Shown: positions 7,839 through 16,280, counted from the first letter of the stretch. The stretch: 28,192 bases of DNA from Candidatus Heimdallarchaeota archaeon AB_125 (GCA_001940755.1 MEHH01000006.1:1-28192), one strand, 5' to 3'. Notes: a model not told the origin generated them from the letters alone. Numbers and translations are program-made.

Positions 7839-9362
7839 ATGATAAAATTAGTCATAAGAATAGAAAGTATATTAGATTCAGAGCCAGAATATATGTTAAT
7901 TAACTCTGATTTAGCCCATAAATATGATATTTTACCTGGGCAATTAATTGAAATTTCTCCATTTAATGTAGGATTAAAAGTATATACTAGTGATAATTAT
8001 CCTGAAAATACTGTTGGTATATCTGGAAAATTAGCAAAAGAACATGGAATTCAAAAAGGTAATGAAATAGTTTTAAAAGAACTTACCAATGAACATTTGA
8101 TTCATCTTATTCATAAGAAGATGCGAGGAGAAGTTCTCAAAGAAGAAGAAATAGAAGATATTTTTGAATCTATAGATAAAAACTTGATGCATCCTACTCA
8201 AATTGCTGTTTTAATGTCTCTTTTCCAAGTCCAAGGTCTGACCATGGAAGAAACAACATCAGTTGCTAAAGCTATAATTAGTAATTCACAGATATTGAAT
8301 CCAAAGAATAAACCTGTAGTAGATAAACATAGTATTGGAGGTATAGCTGGTAATAGAATAACTCCTATTATGATTCCTATACTAGCAGCTTCAGGACTTA
8401 CAATTCCCAAAGTCTCTACAAGAGCTATTACATCACCTGCTGGAACCATAGATGCCGTAGAGTTACTGATGCCCTGTGAACTAACACTTGAGGAAATGAC
8501 TGAGGTAGTGGATACTACTGGAGGTTGCATCGTAAGTGGTGAAACTGTAGGTCTAGCAGATGTATCAGATAAGATTATCTCAGTTCTTGAAACTGTAAAA
8601 ATTGATCCTAAGGAATTTATGGTTGCAAGTATCATTTCAAAGAAGATAGCAGCAGGATCGGAATATGTGCTAATTGATCTACCTACAGGTAAAGGGGCCA
8701 AAGTAGTTCATAGAGAAGATGCACAAGAGGTTGGCAGTTTATTCACTTCATTAGGTTATGCTCTAAAGATCAAACTTGACTGTATAATCAGTCCTGGCGA
8801 TAGACCTATTGGAAGTAAGATAGGTCCAGCTTTAGAAGCAAAAGATGCTTTACAAATCTTATCTGATCAAAGTGGAAGTGCTGATTTGATGAGAAAAGCC
8901 CTGTCATTATCAGGTATAATTCTAGAAGCTCAAAATTGGTGTCCACGAGGATATGGGTTCGAGTATGCTGAAGACATTCTAAGAAGTGGAAAAGCCTTAC
9001 AGAAATTTAGAGAAATTGTTTCTGCTCAAGGTGGAGATGAAAATATAACTGTTGATGATATTCCACAAGCTCCCTATATAGAAGCTATTGAAGCTAAAAG
9101 TGACGGAGTTGTATATGCAATAGATAGTTCTCCTATATCAACAATAGCTAGGCAAGCAGGTGCTCCTGCAGATAAAACTGCTGGTGTTGTTCTTAAGGTA
9201 AGAAGAGGAGATCGATTTAAGAAAGGTGACATTTTGTTCGAAGTTCATTCATCATCTGAAAGTAAATTAACATCAGCCGTTAAACTAGCAACTTCTGATT
9301 TCGAACCAATTGACATGGAAAAAATGATTTTAGATATCATTAGAGGTCCAAAGGAGTTGTAG
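7839..9362 (+). CDS. deoA: AMP phosphorylase (archaeal DeoA type)
   Basis: The enzyme cleaves AMP (and other NMPs) with phosphate to ribose 1,5-bisphosphate and the base. This is the entry step of the archaeal nucleotide-salvage pathway that leads through ribulose bisphosphate to form III Rubisco. The 507-residue length matches archaeal AMP phosphorylases (about 500). The hallmark is around residues 160-200: VDKHSIGGIAGNRITP, the phosphate/nucleoside loop of the thymidine phosphorylase family, then STRAITSPAGTIDAVE. About 90 N-terminal residues before the helical domain form the beta-rich domain seen in the archaeal enzymes and absent from bacterial thymidine phosphorylase. A Lys-rich KVRRGDRFKKGDILFEVHS near the C-terminus matches the C-terminal alpha/beta domain. 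Only 8 bases separate it from the Cgi121 gene. Neither Rubisco nor ribose-bisphosphate isomerase is in this window. Confidence 0.9.
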   Translation: MIKLVIRIESILDSEPEYMLINSDLAHKYDILPGQLIEISPFNVGLKVYTSDNYPENTVGISGKLAKEHGIQKGNEIVLKELTNEHLIHLIHKKMRGEVLKEEEIEDIFESIDKNLMHPTQIAVLMSLFQVQGLTMEETTSVAKAIISNSQILNPKNKPVVDKHSIGGIAGNRITPIMIPILAASGLTIPKVSTRAITSPAGTIDAVELLMPCELTLEEMTEVVDTTGGCIVSGETVGLADVSDKIISVLETVKIDPKEFMVASIISKKIAAGSEYVLIDLPTGKGAKVVHREDAQEVGSLFTSLGYALKIKLDCIISPGDRPIGSKIGPALEAKDALQILSDQSGSADLMRKALSLSGIILEAQNWCPRGYGFEYAEDILRSGKALQKFREIVSAQGGDENITVDDIPQAPYIEAIEAKSDGVVYAIDSSPISTIARQAGAPADKTAGVVLKVRRGDRFKKGDILFEVHSSSESKLTSAVKLATSDFEPIDMEKMILDIIRGPKEL

Positions 9363-9370
9363 GAAGAATT

Positions 9371-9895
9371 ATGAACAAGCTTGGTGGTTTCAAATACAAC
9401 TACTCAGTTTTTTCTGTTTCTCAATCAATTAATTCAGATGAGGTTATCAAACTCATCAGAAACCAAAAGGGAGGAGTTGTTCATTTTCAGGTCCTAAATC
9501 CTACATTCCTTGTAAGTGATAAACAAATTGTATCTGCTTTATTTCATACTGAAAGAGCATTTCAAAATAACAAGAATATAGCAAGGGATTTCTCTACTGA
9601 ATTCTTAGTGCGTTTAGCAGGAAAAAGACAGATTTCAAATGCAATTGATTTCTTAGGAATAAAGGATTCAAATACAGATATAATGTTCATTGCTTTTGGC
9701 AAACAAAAGAAACAAGTAGAACAAGAATTCAGCTCATTTCTAGATATAATTTCAGAAATCATTGAGATAAAAAAACAAAAGCAACTTCCTTTGTTAGAAT
9801 TGAAGGATTTAGCTCTGCACTATCAATGTGAGAAAAATCTAGAAGTTATTGAGAAAAAAGCTCTTGAAATAATAGCTACAGTTGAGATACTGTAG
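9371..9895 (+). CDS. cgi121: KEOPS complex subunit Cgi121
   Basis: Cgi121 is the tRNA-binding accessory subunit of KEOPS (with Kae1, Bud32 and Pcc1), which makes t6A at position 37 of ANN-decoding tRNAs. The key stretch is residues 55-105: a helix ALFHTERAFQNNKNIARD, then FLVRLAGKRQISNAIDFLGI, then a strand IMFIAFG. The sRLaGkRQIseAi motif is the family fingerprint. The length (174) is slightly above usual (about 150-170). It starts 8 bases after the phosphorylase stop, with AGGA overlapping the stop codon as a likely ribosome site, so the two genes should be one transcript. No other KEOPS subunit lies in the window. Confidence 0.85.
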   Translation: MNKLGGFKYNYSVFSVSQSINSDEVIKLIRNQKGGVVHFQVLNPTFLVSDKQIVSALFHTERAFQNNKNIARDFSTEFLVRLAGKRQISNAIDFLGIKDSNTDIMFIAFGKQKKQVEQEFSSFLDIISEIIEIKKQKQLPLLELKDLALHYQCEKNLEVIEKKALEIIATVEIL

Positions 9896-9909
9896 AATAA
9901 AAACTTGAT

Positions 9910-12000
9910 CAATCTTACCAAATAGGGAGAACGAAAGAGGAAAAAGCACCTCAAAAAAACAAAGGATTTTCTTGCCTTTAAATATCATTTTGTGGATATA
10001 CTTAGCGAGTAAAGTGGTCTCACAAACTGCAACTAACCTACAAACACTCCTCCCTTCTACTTCAACGGGAGTGATGAGAAGCTATCAGGTAGTGCTAAAA
10101 TGTGCAGACCAATCCCAACGAGAAGAGATTAACCAGAGGATAAGAACTCTAGAAGAACGACAACATCAGCTCCTTACCCCTCAAGTAATCAAGCAAGCAG
10201 TGGAATTATTCAGAACCAATCTTAAGGAAGGATTCTTCACCCGCAAACTATGTAAAGAAGTGGGGAAAAACCCAAACATAGCTGAAAGTGCTTTCCATTG
10301 GTTATATATTGCCATCAAAGGCAAGATAGACAAAGAACAGAAAGCACAAGGAATGCTCAATTTCTTACTAAAGAATCATCAACAGTTGATAGAATGGATA
10401 GTTTTCGGTCGGTCTCCTTATACTGAGCGAAGCTTAGCGAGATATTGGAAACTAAAACGAAGATATATCATTAATCTTCTTACTAGTTCTAGATCTCAAA
10501 CAGACTCTTATTGGAGAAAAAAGCACAACGCTCTCTATTCCTCAGAATCCTTACAATTAAACACCTTACTTCCCCATTGTTCACAAACAGAAGTCCTGCA
10601 AGCTCTGGATGATGCTTTATTCTATCAACAACATGAGTTTTCCCTCCTTCCGCAATTAACCAAGAACCAACAAGCATTTCTGAAGAAACTCCAACTATTA
10701 AAACAAGAGCAAAATGTTGTTATCCCTTTTCTCACCTCATGGATCAATAGTCCTCAAGATTCTCGATGGAAAAGTCTCAAAGAATTAGCTGAACAACTAG
10801 CTACAATTATAGGTAAGCCTAATCGAAAACTCTTCTCTGCTGTCAGGCAGATAGTCGTTTTCACACTCTTTGACCATTACATGCAGAGTGTCCCTCAGTT
10901 AGTACAAGGATTGCCTATAGCTAATGTTGTTCCCCTACCATTTAAACGCAAAAAGAAAGGAAGATTACCAATCAAACTATTAATGGGAAAGAATTATGTT
11001 ATCACCCGTCAAGGGATTGCACAAGAATTAACTGACCAAGTAAAGAAGCAAGGATGGACTGAGCTAGGTTTTCCTCAACAAGGAAAGAAGAAACTCACAG
11101 CTCAGGTTCATTTTCCTCCAAAATTATTAGAGTATCTCAACAATGGTGCACACATCAAAATCTTTCAAGTTAGCAGTGGGCATGCACCTTGTTATAAACC
11201 TCGAGTAGATGTCGTACTTGAAGGAACACATAGTTGTTTCCACTCCTCTATCCTTCTCCACCGCTATCTTTCGCAGATTCCTGGAAAGAAATCTTCCGTT
11301 CTGGGAGTAGACATCAACCGCTTAGGGCAATATATGGTGGTGTTTAACTCAGCTATCCCTCTCCCCCCAGATTTACTAGCTTTAGCAAGTCATTATGATC
11401 ATCTTAGTAAGAAAGTGTTAGATGAACTTAACCTAGGGTTTCTCCGTAAACGAAGAGAGTATGATGTTCATGGGAGCTGTAAGCTCAAAGGTGAACTCAA
11501 CCGTGTCTACACCCATAGAAGCAGAATCCTCCGAGAGATTACCCGTCTCCTTCCTCATTTTCTTGCGGCAGTAATAGTAAAGAAACAGTGTAAAGTTATC
11601 AAGATTGAGCGCTTAACAGCTGACGCCACTGGTACTAAAGGTGCTTTAGCTAAAGCTATCTACACCATGCCTGATAGTCTGTTCATCTACAAAAAAGCTG
11701 TCTGGTTAGCTTCTCTGGAGTTAGGGTATAAAGTGAAGTTAGAAACGGTCAATCCCTATTACACTAGCACCATTCACATTAAGTGTGGTGGTTCACTTAC
11801 CCGTCAAAAGGGTCAGTATGATGTTGCTCCTTGTAATAAATGTGGGCAACAGGTTAACACTCACTTCAATGCAGCTCAAAATATAGCATTCCTAAAAGGC
11901 ACTTCCTTCCTTCTCAATCCTTTCCCCTCATCGCACGTGTAGGGGACCCACTTAAACGACGGTTAAATAGCCTTTAGCAAGTTTAACCAAGTTTCATAAC
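9910..12000 (+). mobile_element. Lone IS605-type (tnpB-only) insertion; ends approximate
   Basis: The segment between the Cgi121 gene and the converging unknown gene holds one TnpB-like gene, no TnpA (Y1 transposase), and a hairpin just past the gene. The coding sequence is less AT-rich than its neighbours, suggesting transfer. The pentamer TTGAT (9905-9909), the known target-adjacent motif of one well-studied TnpB (ISDra2), occurs just left of the segment, so the left end could start at 9910. The right end is probably shortly after the hairpin (11961-11988). Both limits are estimates because no second copy is available and IS605 elements make no target duplication. Confidence 0.55.
9972..11942 (+). 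CDS. tnpB: Long TnpB-like RuvC nuclease with atypical RuvC-III
   Basis: TnpB proteins are RNA-guided DNA nucleases of IS200/IS605 elements and ancestors of Cas12. The C-terminal half shows the RuvC core: VLGVDINRLG (catalytic D447, frame numbering from 9972), KVIKIERLTAD (E546), and a zinc-knuckle/RuvC-III block near 602-637. Two departures stand out. The first zinc half is H602-x2-C605 instead of CxxC (the second, C621-x2-C624, is intact). The RuvC-III motif reads THFNAAQNI, so H631 stands where TnpB normally has Asp (RDxNAAxNI). The open frame begins at a TTG (9972), but the TnpB-like start MRSYQVVLK begins at ATG 10074 (or GTG 10071), giving about 622 residues. That is still far longer than the usual 370-450, because of a long helical N-terminal region. 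Histidine serves as a RuvC-III catalytic residue in RuvC and Cas9, so activity may survive. Confidence 0.82.
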   Translation: MPLNIILWIYLASKVVSQTATNLQTLLPSTSTGVMRSYQVVLKCADQSQREEINQRIRTLEERQHQLLTPQVIKQAVELFRTNLKEGFFTRKLCKEVGKNPNIAESAFHWLYIAIKGKIDKEQKAQGMLNFLLKNHQQLIEWIVFGRSPYTERSLARYWKLKRRYIINLLTSSRSQTDSYWRKKHNALYSSESLQLNTLLPHCSQTEVLQALDDALFYQQHEFSLLPQLTKNQQAFLKKLQLLKQEQNVVIPFLTSWINSPQDSRWKSLKELAEQLATIIGKPNRKLFSAVRQIVVFTLFDHYMQSVPQLVQGLPIANVVPLPFKRKKKGRLPIKLLMGKNYVITRQGIAQELTDQVKKQGWTELGFPQQGKKKLTAQVHFPPKLLEYLNNGAHIKIFQVSSGHAPCYKPRVDVVLEGTHSCFHSSILLHRYLSQIPGKKSSVLGVDINRLGQYMVVFNSAIPLPPDLLALASHYDHLSKKVLDELNLGFLRKRREYDVHGSCKLKGELNRVYTHRSRILREITRLLPHFLAAVIVKKQCKVIKIERLTADATGTKGALAKAIYTMPDSLFIYKKAVWLASLELGYKVKLETVNPYYTSTIHIKCGGSLTRQKGQYDVAPCNKCGQQVNTHFNAAQNIAFLKGTSFLLNPFPSSHV

Positions 12001-12005
12001 GTGCG
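11943..12005 (+). ncRNA. Candidate guide-RNA (reRNA/omega) 3' scaffold and right end of the element
   Basis: Just after the tnpB stop, GGTTAAA (11961-11967) and TTTAACC (11982-11988) form a perfect 7-bp stem with a 14-base loop. In IS605-type elements the guide RNA overlaps the end of tnpB and ends at the right boundary, with the guide copied from flanking DNA. If so, the guide would begin near 11995-12010 and match the junction with the neighbouring gene. Position and stem are seen; the RNA is inferred. Confidence 0.4.
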
Positions 12006-12020
12006 TTGAAATACTTTGAA

Positions 12021-13055
12021 CTAGTAAGAAGGTATCCAAGTTTTTAGAAGCTGAAATCCCATTTCTCTATATTGTTTAACAATCTCTTCTATTCTTTCTA
12101 GTTGCTCTCTTTCTTTTGAAGGTGAAGAAAATATTATCGGTTTTAGTTTATGAACCATTCCTGATAATGATCCAATTCCTGCTGTGCTGTATGCTCTCTT
12201 TCCACTTCCAGTTCTATATTCATAATCAGGTTCAACTAGAAGCTTGTTATACCAAAGAGGATGAGCAGACATTATTTTGAACCCCTCAGCTGCTGGATAG
12301 GATCCTCCTTCCATAATATGATGGTTGAATTTTTCTAAAGCTGCTTTATTAGGGTGGAAAACATTCCTGCTAATGATACCTTTAACATAGGTTTGAACAG
12401 TTTCTGCTTGTTCTATAATATGAAATGGTAGTATGGTTGAAACCTCAGTGATTGTAGCATCAATTTTATCAGACTGATATATCTTATCTGCTGTATAGAT
12501 TTTTCCTAGAAGTTCTAATGGTAAACATATTCCGTTTATCTCCAGAGAATCTTCTAGATAATTACCTCTATCAACTGCAAATTCTGCATGATATATTCCT
12601 GGACCAAAAATGACAGCAAGACGTTCATCAGTAAGTTCTTTGAATGTCTGAGTTTCATCAGTTAGCATTACTATAGTATCTCTTCTTAAATCCATTACTG
12701 GTTTATCGAGAAATACACCCTTGTTTGGAGTTCCTAACAATTTTGTCCAAGAGGTTATGATTAACAACGAATTCAAGTTTCTGGATTCTAAATCTTGTAA
12801 TCTCATTTCTTTTTTCTTATTCTCTAAAGAAATTATTTCTTCATCTATTCTTTTAAGAATATGTTCTGTTTCTGGTAAGCTTCTTGGAAAACCTTCATCA
12901 GACATAAAAGCAATCAGATCACGTAAAGGAATATCACCTGTATCAAAGTCATAGAAGTTAGCTCCAGAACCATAATATAGTTTCAGAAGCTGCATAAGTT
13001 CTACTCGTTTGTGAATCTCTTTGTATTCCTTGGAATCTTCAACTTTTAGTGACAT
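12021..13055 (-). CDS. Uncharacterised soluble protein (344 residues)
   Basis: No family was recognised. The protein has no signal peptide or membrane helix. Residues 55-90 are a charged helix, probably a short coiled coil (ETEHILKRIDEEIISLENKKKEM). The middle region is beta-rich with VFGPGIYHAEFAVDRGNYLED near 150-170. Another part, FHPNKAALEKFNHHIMEGG near 235-252, has His and Asp/Glu residues that could hold a metal, but the pattern is not diagnostic. The C-terminus is again helical and charged. The start ATG at 13055 is preceded by an AT-rich TATA-like stretch at 13082-13096. Its 3' end lies right beside the TnpB insertion. It is separated from the upstream pfkB gene by 46 bases, so it may be read from its own promoter. 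Confidence 0.6.
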   Translation of the reverse strand: MSLKVEDSKEYKEIHKRVELMQLLKLYYGSGANFYDFDTGDIPLRDLIAFMSDEGFPRSLPETEHILKRIDEEIISLENKKKEMRLQDLESRNLNSLLIITSWTKLLGTPNKGVFLDKPVMDLRRDTIVMLTDETQTFKELTDERLAVIFGPGIYHAEFAVDRGNYLEDSLEINGICLPLELLGKIYTADKIYQSDKIDATITEVSTILPFHIIEQAETVQTYVKGIISRNVFHPNKAALEKFNHHIMEGGSYPAAEGFKIMSAHPLWYNKLLVEPDYEYRTGSGKRAYSTAGIGSLSGMVHKLKPIIFSSPSKEREQLERIEEIVKQYREMGFQLLKTWIPSY

Positions 13056-13101
13056 TGTATAATCAAACTTCCGTATAAGGGTTTAAGTTATATCTCATTG
13101 T

Positions 13102-14112
13102 TTAGCTATTTATTCTTTTTGAGATATGTAATGAGGTAGGATAATTTCCAGTTGAGATGAGATGTGATGCAGCGTCTATAGCATACTGTAAAGAATCTTC
13201 TAATGAACAGGCATCAAATCTTGCATCAAGAAAAGCTCCATTAAAACAGTCTCCAGCTCCAACAAATTTCACTTTGTGTTCAAGTTTTCTTGTTTTCAAA
13301 TCAATTTCCTCTCTTCCATAAAATGAAACAATTTCAGATGTGTGAAGGATTATGGGGAGTTTTAGAAAATCAGCTAACTCCTTTGGAGTCTTAGAGAAAT
13401 GATTACCTAAAGCTTTCATTTCGAGTTCATTTACCGATAGATATTTTTCACCATCGAAAATTTTCAAGTATTCTAGTATTTGACAGAATTCACCTAGTCT
13501 ATCAACGTGTGAAATATCGCTTGGGTCAACAAATATTATTCCATCATAGGATGAGCCAGAGCATGCTGAGAGCAAGTCAAATGGATTTCTATTCTCCTTA
13601 AGTGAATTTAGTATATTGTCGTCTTCCAGACTTAAAAGAAGAGAACTCACCCACTCAATAGATGAAGGATTAAGTGATATATTACTTATGGATTTCAAAG
13701 GGCTTCTTCTATAATATCCAATTATCTCTTCAGATAAATTTTCTATTGAGAGTTTCCCTTGGATTGTGTTGAACTGTACTTCTCCCTTCATTAGATTCAG
13801 AATTGTTGTATAGTTAACTTTCGCATTTTTGATAGCTTTTACTTTCACTGGGATTTTGTTATCTTGTATCAGTTGTTCATAAAATCCGGATGAAGGTCCA
13901 ACATAGGTAACTTCTCTGCCAAGTGTTGCTAATGTTCTGCACAGGTTGAAACCATTTCCACCAGGTTGAAAATCCAATTTTGTGTTAATATGATGTGATC
14001 CTGGTGAGGGTAGTTCTTTTATGAAACTGGTGTTATCAGAATTCAAAGGTTGTATATCTATATCGATAAAAGCTGGATCAAAACCGCCATAAATCATTCT
14101 ATCCTTTAACAC
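13102..14112 (-). CDS. PfkB/ribokinase-family sugar or nucleoside kinase
   Basis: PfkB-family kinases phosphorylate sugars, nucleosides or sugar phosphates with ATP. The two signatures are visible: GGNGFNLCRTLATLG (residues 51-65), the substrate-side glycine motif, and FVGAGDCFNGAF (283-294), where GAGD gives the anion hole and D288 the catalytic base. The length (336) is typical. The substrate cannot be told; ribokinase, nucleoside kinase and ADP-dependent variants are all possible. The frame opens with GTG at 14112, whose Shine-Dalgarno AGGTGA (14119-14124, minus) overlaps the argS stop codon, so translation is probably coupled. An ATG at 14097 is an alternative start. Its gene lies 10 bases after argS, in one operon. 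Confidence 0.82.
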   Translation of the reverse strand: MLKDRMIYGGFDPAFIDIDIQPLNSDNTSFIKELPSPGSHHINTKLDFQPGGNGFNLCRTLATLGREVTYVGPSSGFYEQLIQDNKIPVKVKAIKNAKVNYTTILNLMKGEVQFNTIQGKLSIENLSEEIIGYYRRSPLKSISNISLNPSSIEWVSSLLLSLEDDNILNSLKENRNPFDLLSACSGSSYDGIIFVDPSDISHVDRLGEFCQILEYLKIFDGEKYLSVNELEMKALGNHFSKTPKELADFLKLPIILHTSEIVSFYGREEIDLKTRKLEHKVKFVGAGDCFNGAFLDARFDACSLEDSLQYAIDAASHLISTGNYPTSLHISKRINS

Positions 14113-14118
14113 AAATTT

Positions 14119-14124
14119 TCACCT
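14119..14124 (-). promoter_or_regulatory. Shine-Dalgarno overlapping the argS stop codon
   Basis: AGGTGA on the minus strand lies 6 bases before GTG 14112 and shares bases with the argS stop (14123-14125). It supports GTG over the later ATG at 14097 and suggests argS-pfkB coupling. Confidence 0.5.
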
Positions 14125-16147
14125 ACATTTTTTCTAATGTATCAATTCCCATTACTTCAAATAGACTCTCTAAGCTTTTTACAAATGAATGAACTATTGT
14201 AATTCTAGTTTCAAGACTATCTTTGTCTTCTGCTTGGAGAACTGGACATGCATCATAGAATTTATGGAAAGCAGAAGCTAAGGAATACGCATAATTTGCA
14301 ACTATATCAGGTTTAAGCAGATCTAAGGCTCTATTAATTACAAAAGGAAGTTCTTCCATTATACTGATTATTTTCCATTCAGCTTCTTTTTTAATATTGA
14401 AATTGATCTGTTTTGCAGATTGTATCATTTCATCAACAATAATATCCTTTTTTGGAGCTTTTTCCAGAATATTTAATGCTCTAGCATAAGAATATTGCAG
14501 AAATGGACCTGTATTTTCATTTGGATCTACTGCTTTTTTAGCATCGAATGTCACTGTTTTCTGAGGATCAATTTTGAGTATTGAATAACGTATACTACTG
14601 GTAGATACTTTCCTAGCAATTTCATCCTTGACTTCAGCTGAATAATCACGACTCTCAAGGATAGTGTTAATTTCATTTTTCGCTAATGTGAACAGCTCAT
14701 CACATGTTACATATTCGAATTCTCGACCAGCCATTCTACCACCAACTAATGTTACGATCTCGTAATCGTAATGTGAAATTCTATCTGCTTTCTTTTGTTC
14801 TCCCAAACCATATAAAGCTGTTCTCACTGATAATTGAGCAAGTTGTTGATCTTTTCCAATTACGTTAATACAGTAATCTGCATCAAACTTCTCTAGTTTA
14901 TTGAGATGATAAGCTATATCTCTACAAGGATAGAGAGCTATCCCTTCAGAATTAACTACTATTAAATCTGGTATTTCATAATTAATATTATATTTCTCTT
15001 TAAAACCAAGTTTTGATGCAATCACATCATTCTTAAGTAAGAGAGCTTGACCATCATGTCTTAGAAATCCTTTGTTATCTAGCTGAGAAAGTATTCTATC
15101 TACTTCACCAGTCCATGAAACTTCAGATTCCCAGTCAAAATCATCATGATAGATGTTGTAGAGGTTCAAAGTTTCTGTATGTCCTGAAAGGGTGTTTTCT
15201 GTTACTTCTCTGAATTTTTCTTTGATCTCCTTATCTTTTCCATTAAGGTAACCTGTAAGATACTTGTTTGTCAAATCATCTAAATCTTTGATATTGGAAT
15301 CAAGGAGATTTTTCAACTGAAGATATAATTGTGGGAGCTTTTCTTTTAATGAGTCCTGAACACGAACGAGCTTCTGTAACTGTTTGACAATTCTTTCATC
15401 TCGTTGCGGGTCTGCATTTAATTTACTAAGTTCATTTTGATAAAATTCCAATTCAGTTTCATCTAGTTCATAAAATGATGATTGTGAATCAGACACAATA
15501 GATAATTTTTCAAGTTCAGTTTTTACTTGAAAAATTTCATAAAATGTATTCATTAAAGCATAAATTTTTCCTATCCAGATGTCAACTTTAGAATCAGGTT
15601 TAACTTTTTCTTCTTTCAATAAGAAATAACCAATTATAACTGGAGCAATTTGACGTCCCAAATCATTAACATAGTAACGGAAATTTACTTTTGCTCCAAG
15701 AAATTTATACAATCGTCCAATGACATCCCCAAGTATAGAATTTCGTATATTGCCAATGTGAAGAGGGCTAATAGGATTAGCAGAAGTATGCTCAACTATA
15801 ATTCTCTCATTCTTTCTAGTATCACTTTTTCCATAAACCTCTGCTGAAATTATATCCAACAGAGTAGATTTTGCAAATTCATTTTGATTAAGAAAAAGAT
15901 TTAGGAACCCACCTTTAAGCTCAATCTTATCTATGATATCATTTTTTGAAAAACTGTTGAGTATTTCTTGACCAATATCATGAGGAGATTGAGAGATTTC
16001 TTTTGCTACGTTAAAAAGTGGAAAACTAAGATCTCCCAGATCAGAAGAATGAGGTTTAGACCACACTAAATCAGTTTTAATATTGTACTTCTTTTGAAGA
16101 ATTTCATTCAACTGTTTTTTTATGGAATCATAAATGCGAGAATTCAT
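14123..16147 (-). CDS. argS: Arginyl-tRNA synthetase
   Basis: This class I synthetase charges tRNA-Arg in the cytoplasm. The N-terminal Add-1 domain (about residues 1-95) that binds the D-loop is present (SKPHSSDLGDLSFPLFNVAKE). The HIGH motif appears as PLHIGN (128-133), inside the conserved HTSANPISPLHIGNIRNS block. KMSK is degenerate (GGRMAGRE, near 465), as is common in ArgRS. The DALR anticodon-binding domain occupies the last 130 or so residues, with NTGPFLQYSYARA before it. The length is 674 residues; bacterial enzymes are about 580. An insertion of roughly 130 residues between HIGN and KMSK, largely charged helices (about residues 205-335), accounts for most of the extra length. A TATA-like stretch lies at 16210-16222. 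Confidence 0.93.
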   Translation of the reverse strand: MNSRIYDSIKKQLNEILQKKYNIKTDLVWSKPHSSDLGDLSFPLFNVAKEISQSPHDIGQEILNSFSKNDIIDKIELKGGFLNLFLNQNEFAKSTLLDIISAEVYGKSDTRKNERIIVEHTSANPISPLHIGNIRNSILGDVIGRLYKFLGAKVNFRYYVNDLGRQIAPVIIGYFLLKEEKVKPDSKVDIWIGKIYALMNTFYEIFQVKTELEKLSIVSDSQSSFYELDETELEFYQNELSKLNADPQRDERIVKQLQKLVRVQDSLKEKLPQLYLQLKNLLDSNIKDLDDLTNKYLTGYLNGKDKEIKEKFREVTENTLSGHTETLNLYNIYHDDFDWESEVSWTGEVDRILSQLDNKGFLRHDGQALLLKNDVIASKLGFKEKYNINYEIPDLIVVNSEGIALYPCRDIAYHLNKLEKFDADYCINVIGKDQQLAQLSVRTALYGLGEQKKADRISHYDYEIVTLVGGRMAGREFEYVTCDELFTLAKNEINTILESRDYSAEVKDEIARKVSTSSIRYSILKIDPQKTVTFDAKKAVDPNENTGPFLQYSYARALNILEKAPKKDIIVDEMIQSAKQINFNIKKEAEWKIISIMEELPFVINRALDLLKPDIVANYAYSLASAFHKFYDACPVLQAEDKDSLETRITIVHSFVKSLESLFEVMGIDTLEKM

Positions 16148-16280
16148 GGATTGTTTTACTCCTAAGTTCTTGCAGACTTCTTTATTCTACTCTTACAAAC
16201 TACTTTGAAAAATACTTAAACTTTCCTTCTTGGGTTGTTTTACATAAACTTTTATTTTGAAGAATTACTCAAAATGTGAA

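Noticed and set aside
8198..8701. A 167-codon frame on the minus strand within the AMP phosphorylase gene.
   Set aside because: It lies opposite a well-conserved gene and has a low-complexity, Ser/Ile-rich translation with no recognisable motif; a shadow of codon bias.
9972..10070. N-terminal extension of the TnpB-like frame from the TTG.
   Set aside because: The first 34 codons do not resemble TnpB; the family start begins at ATG 10074 (or GTG 10071). It probably is part of the left end.
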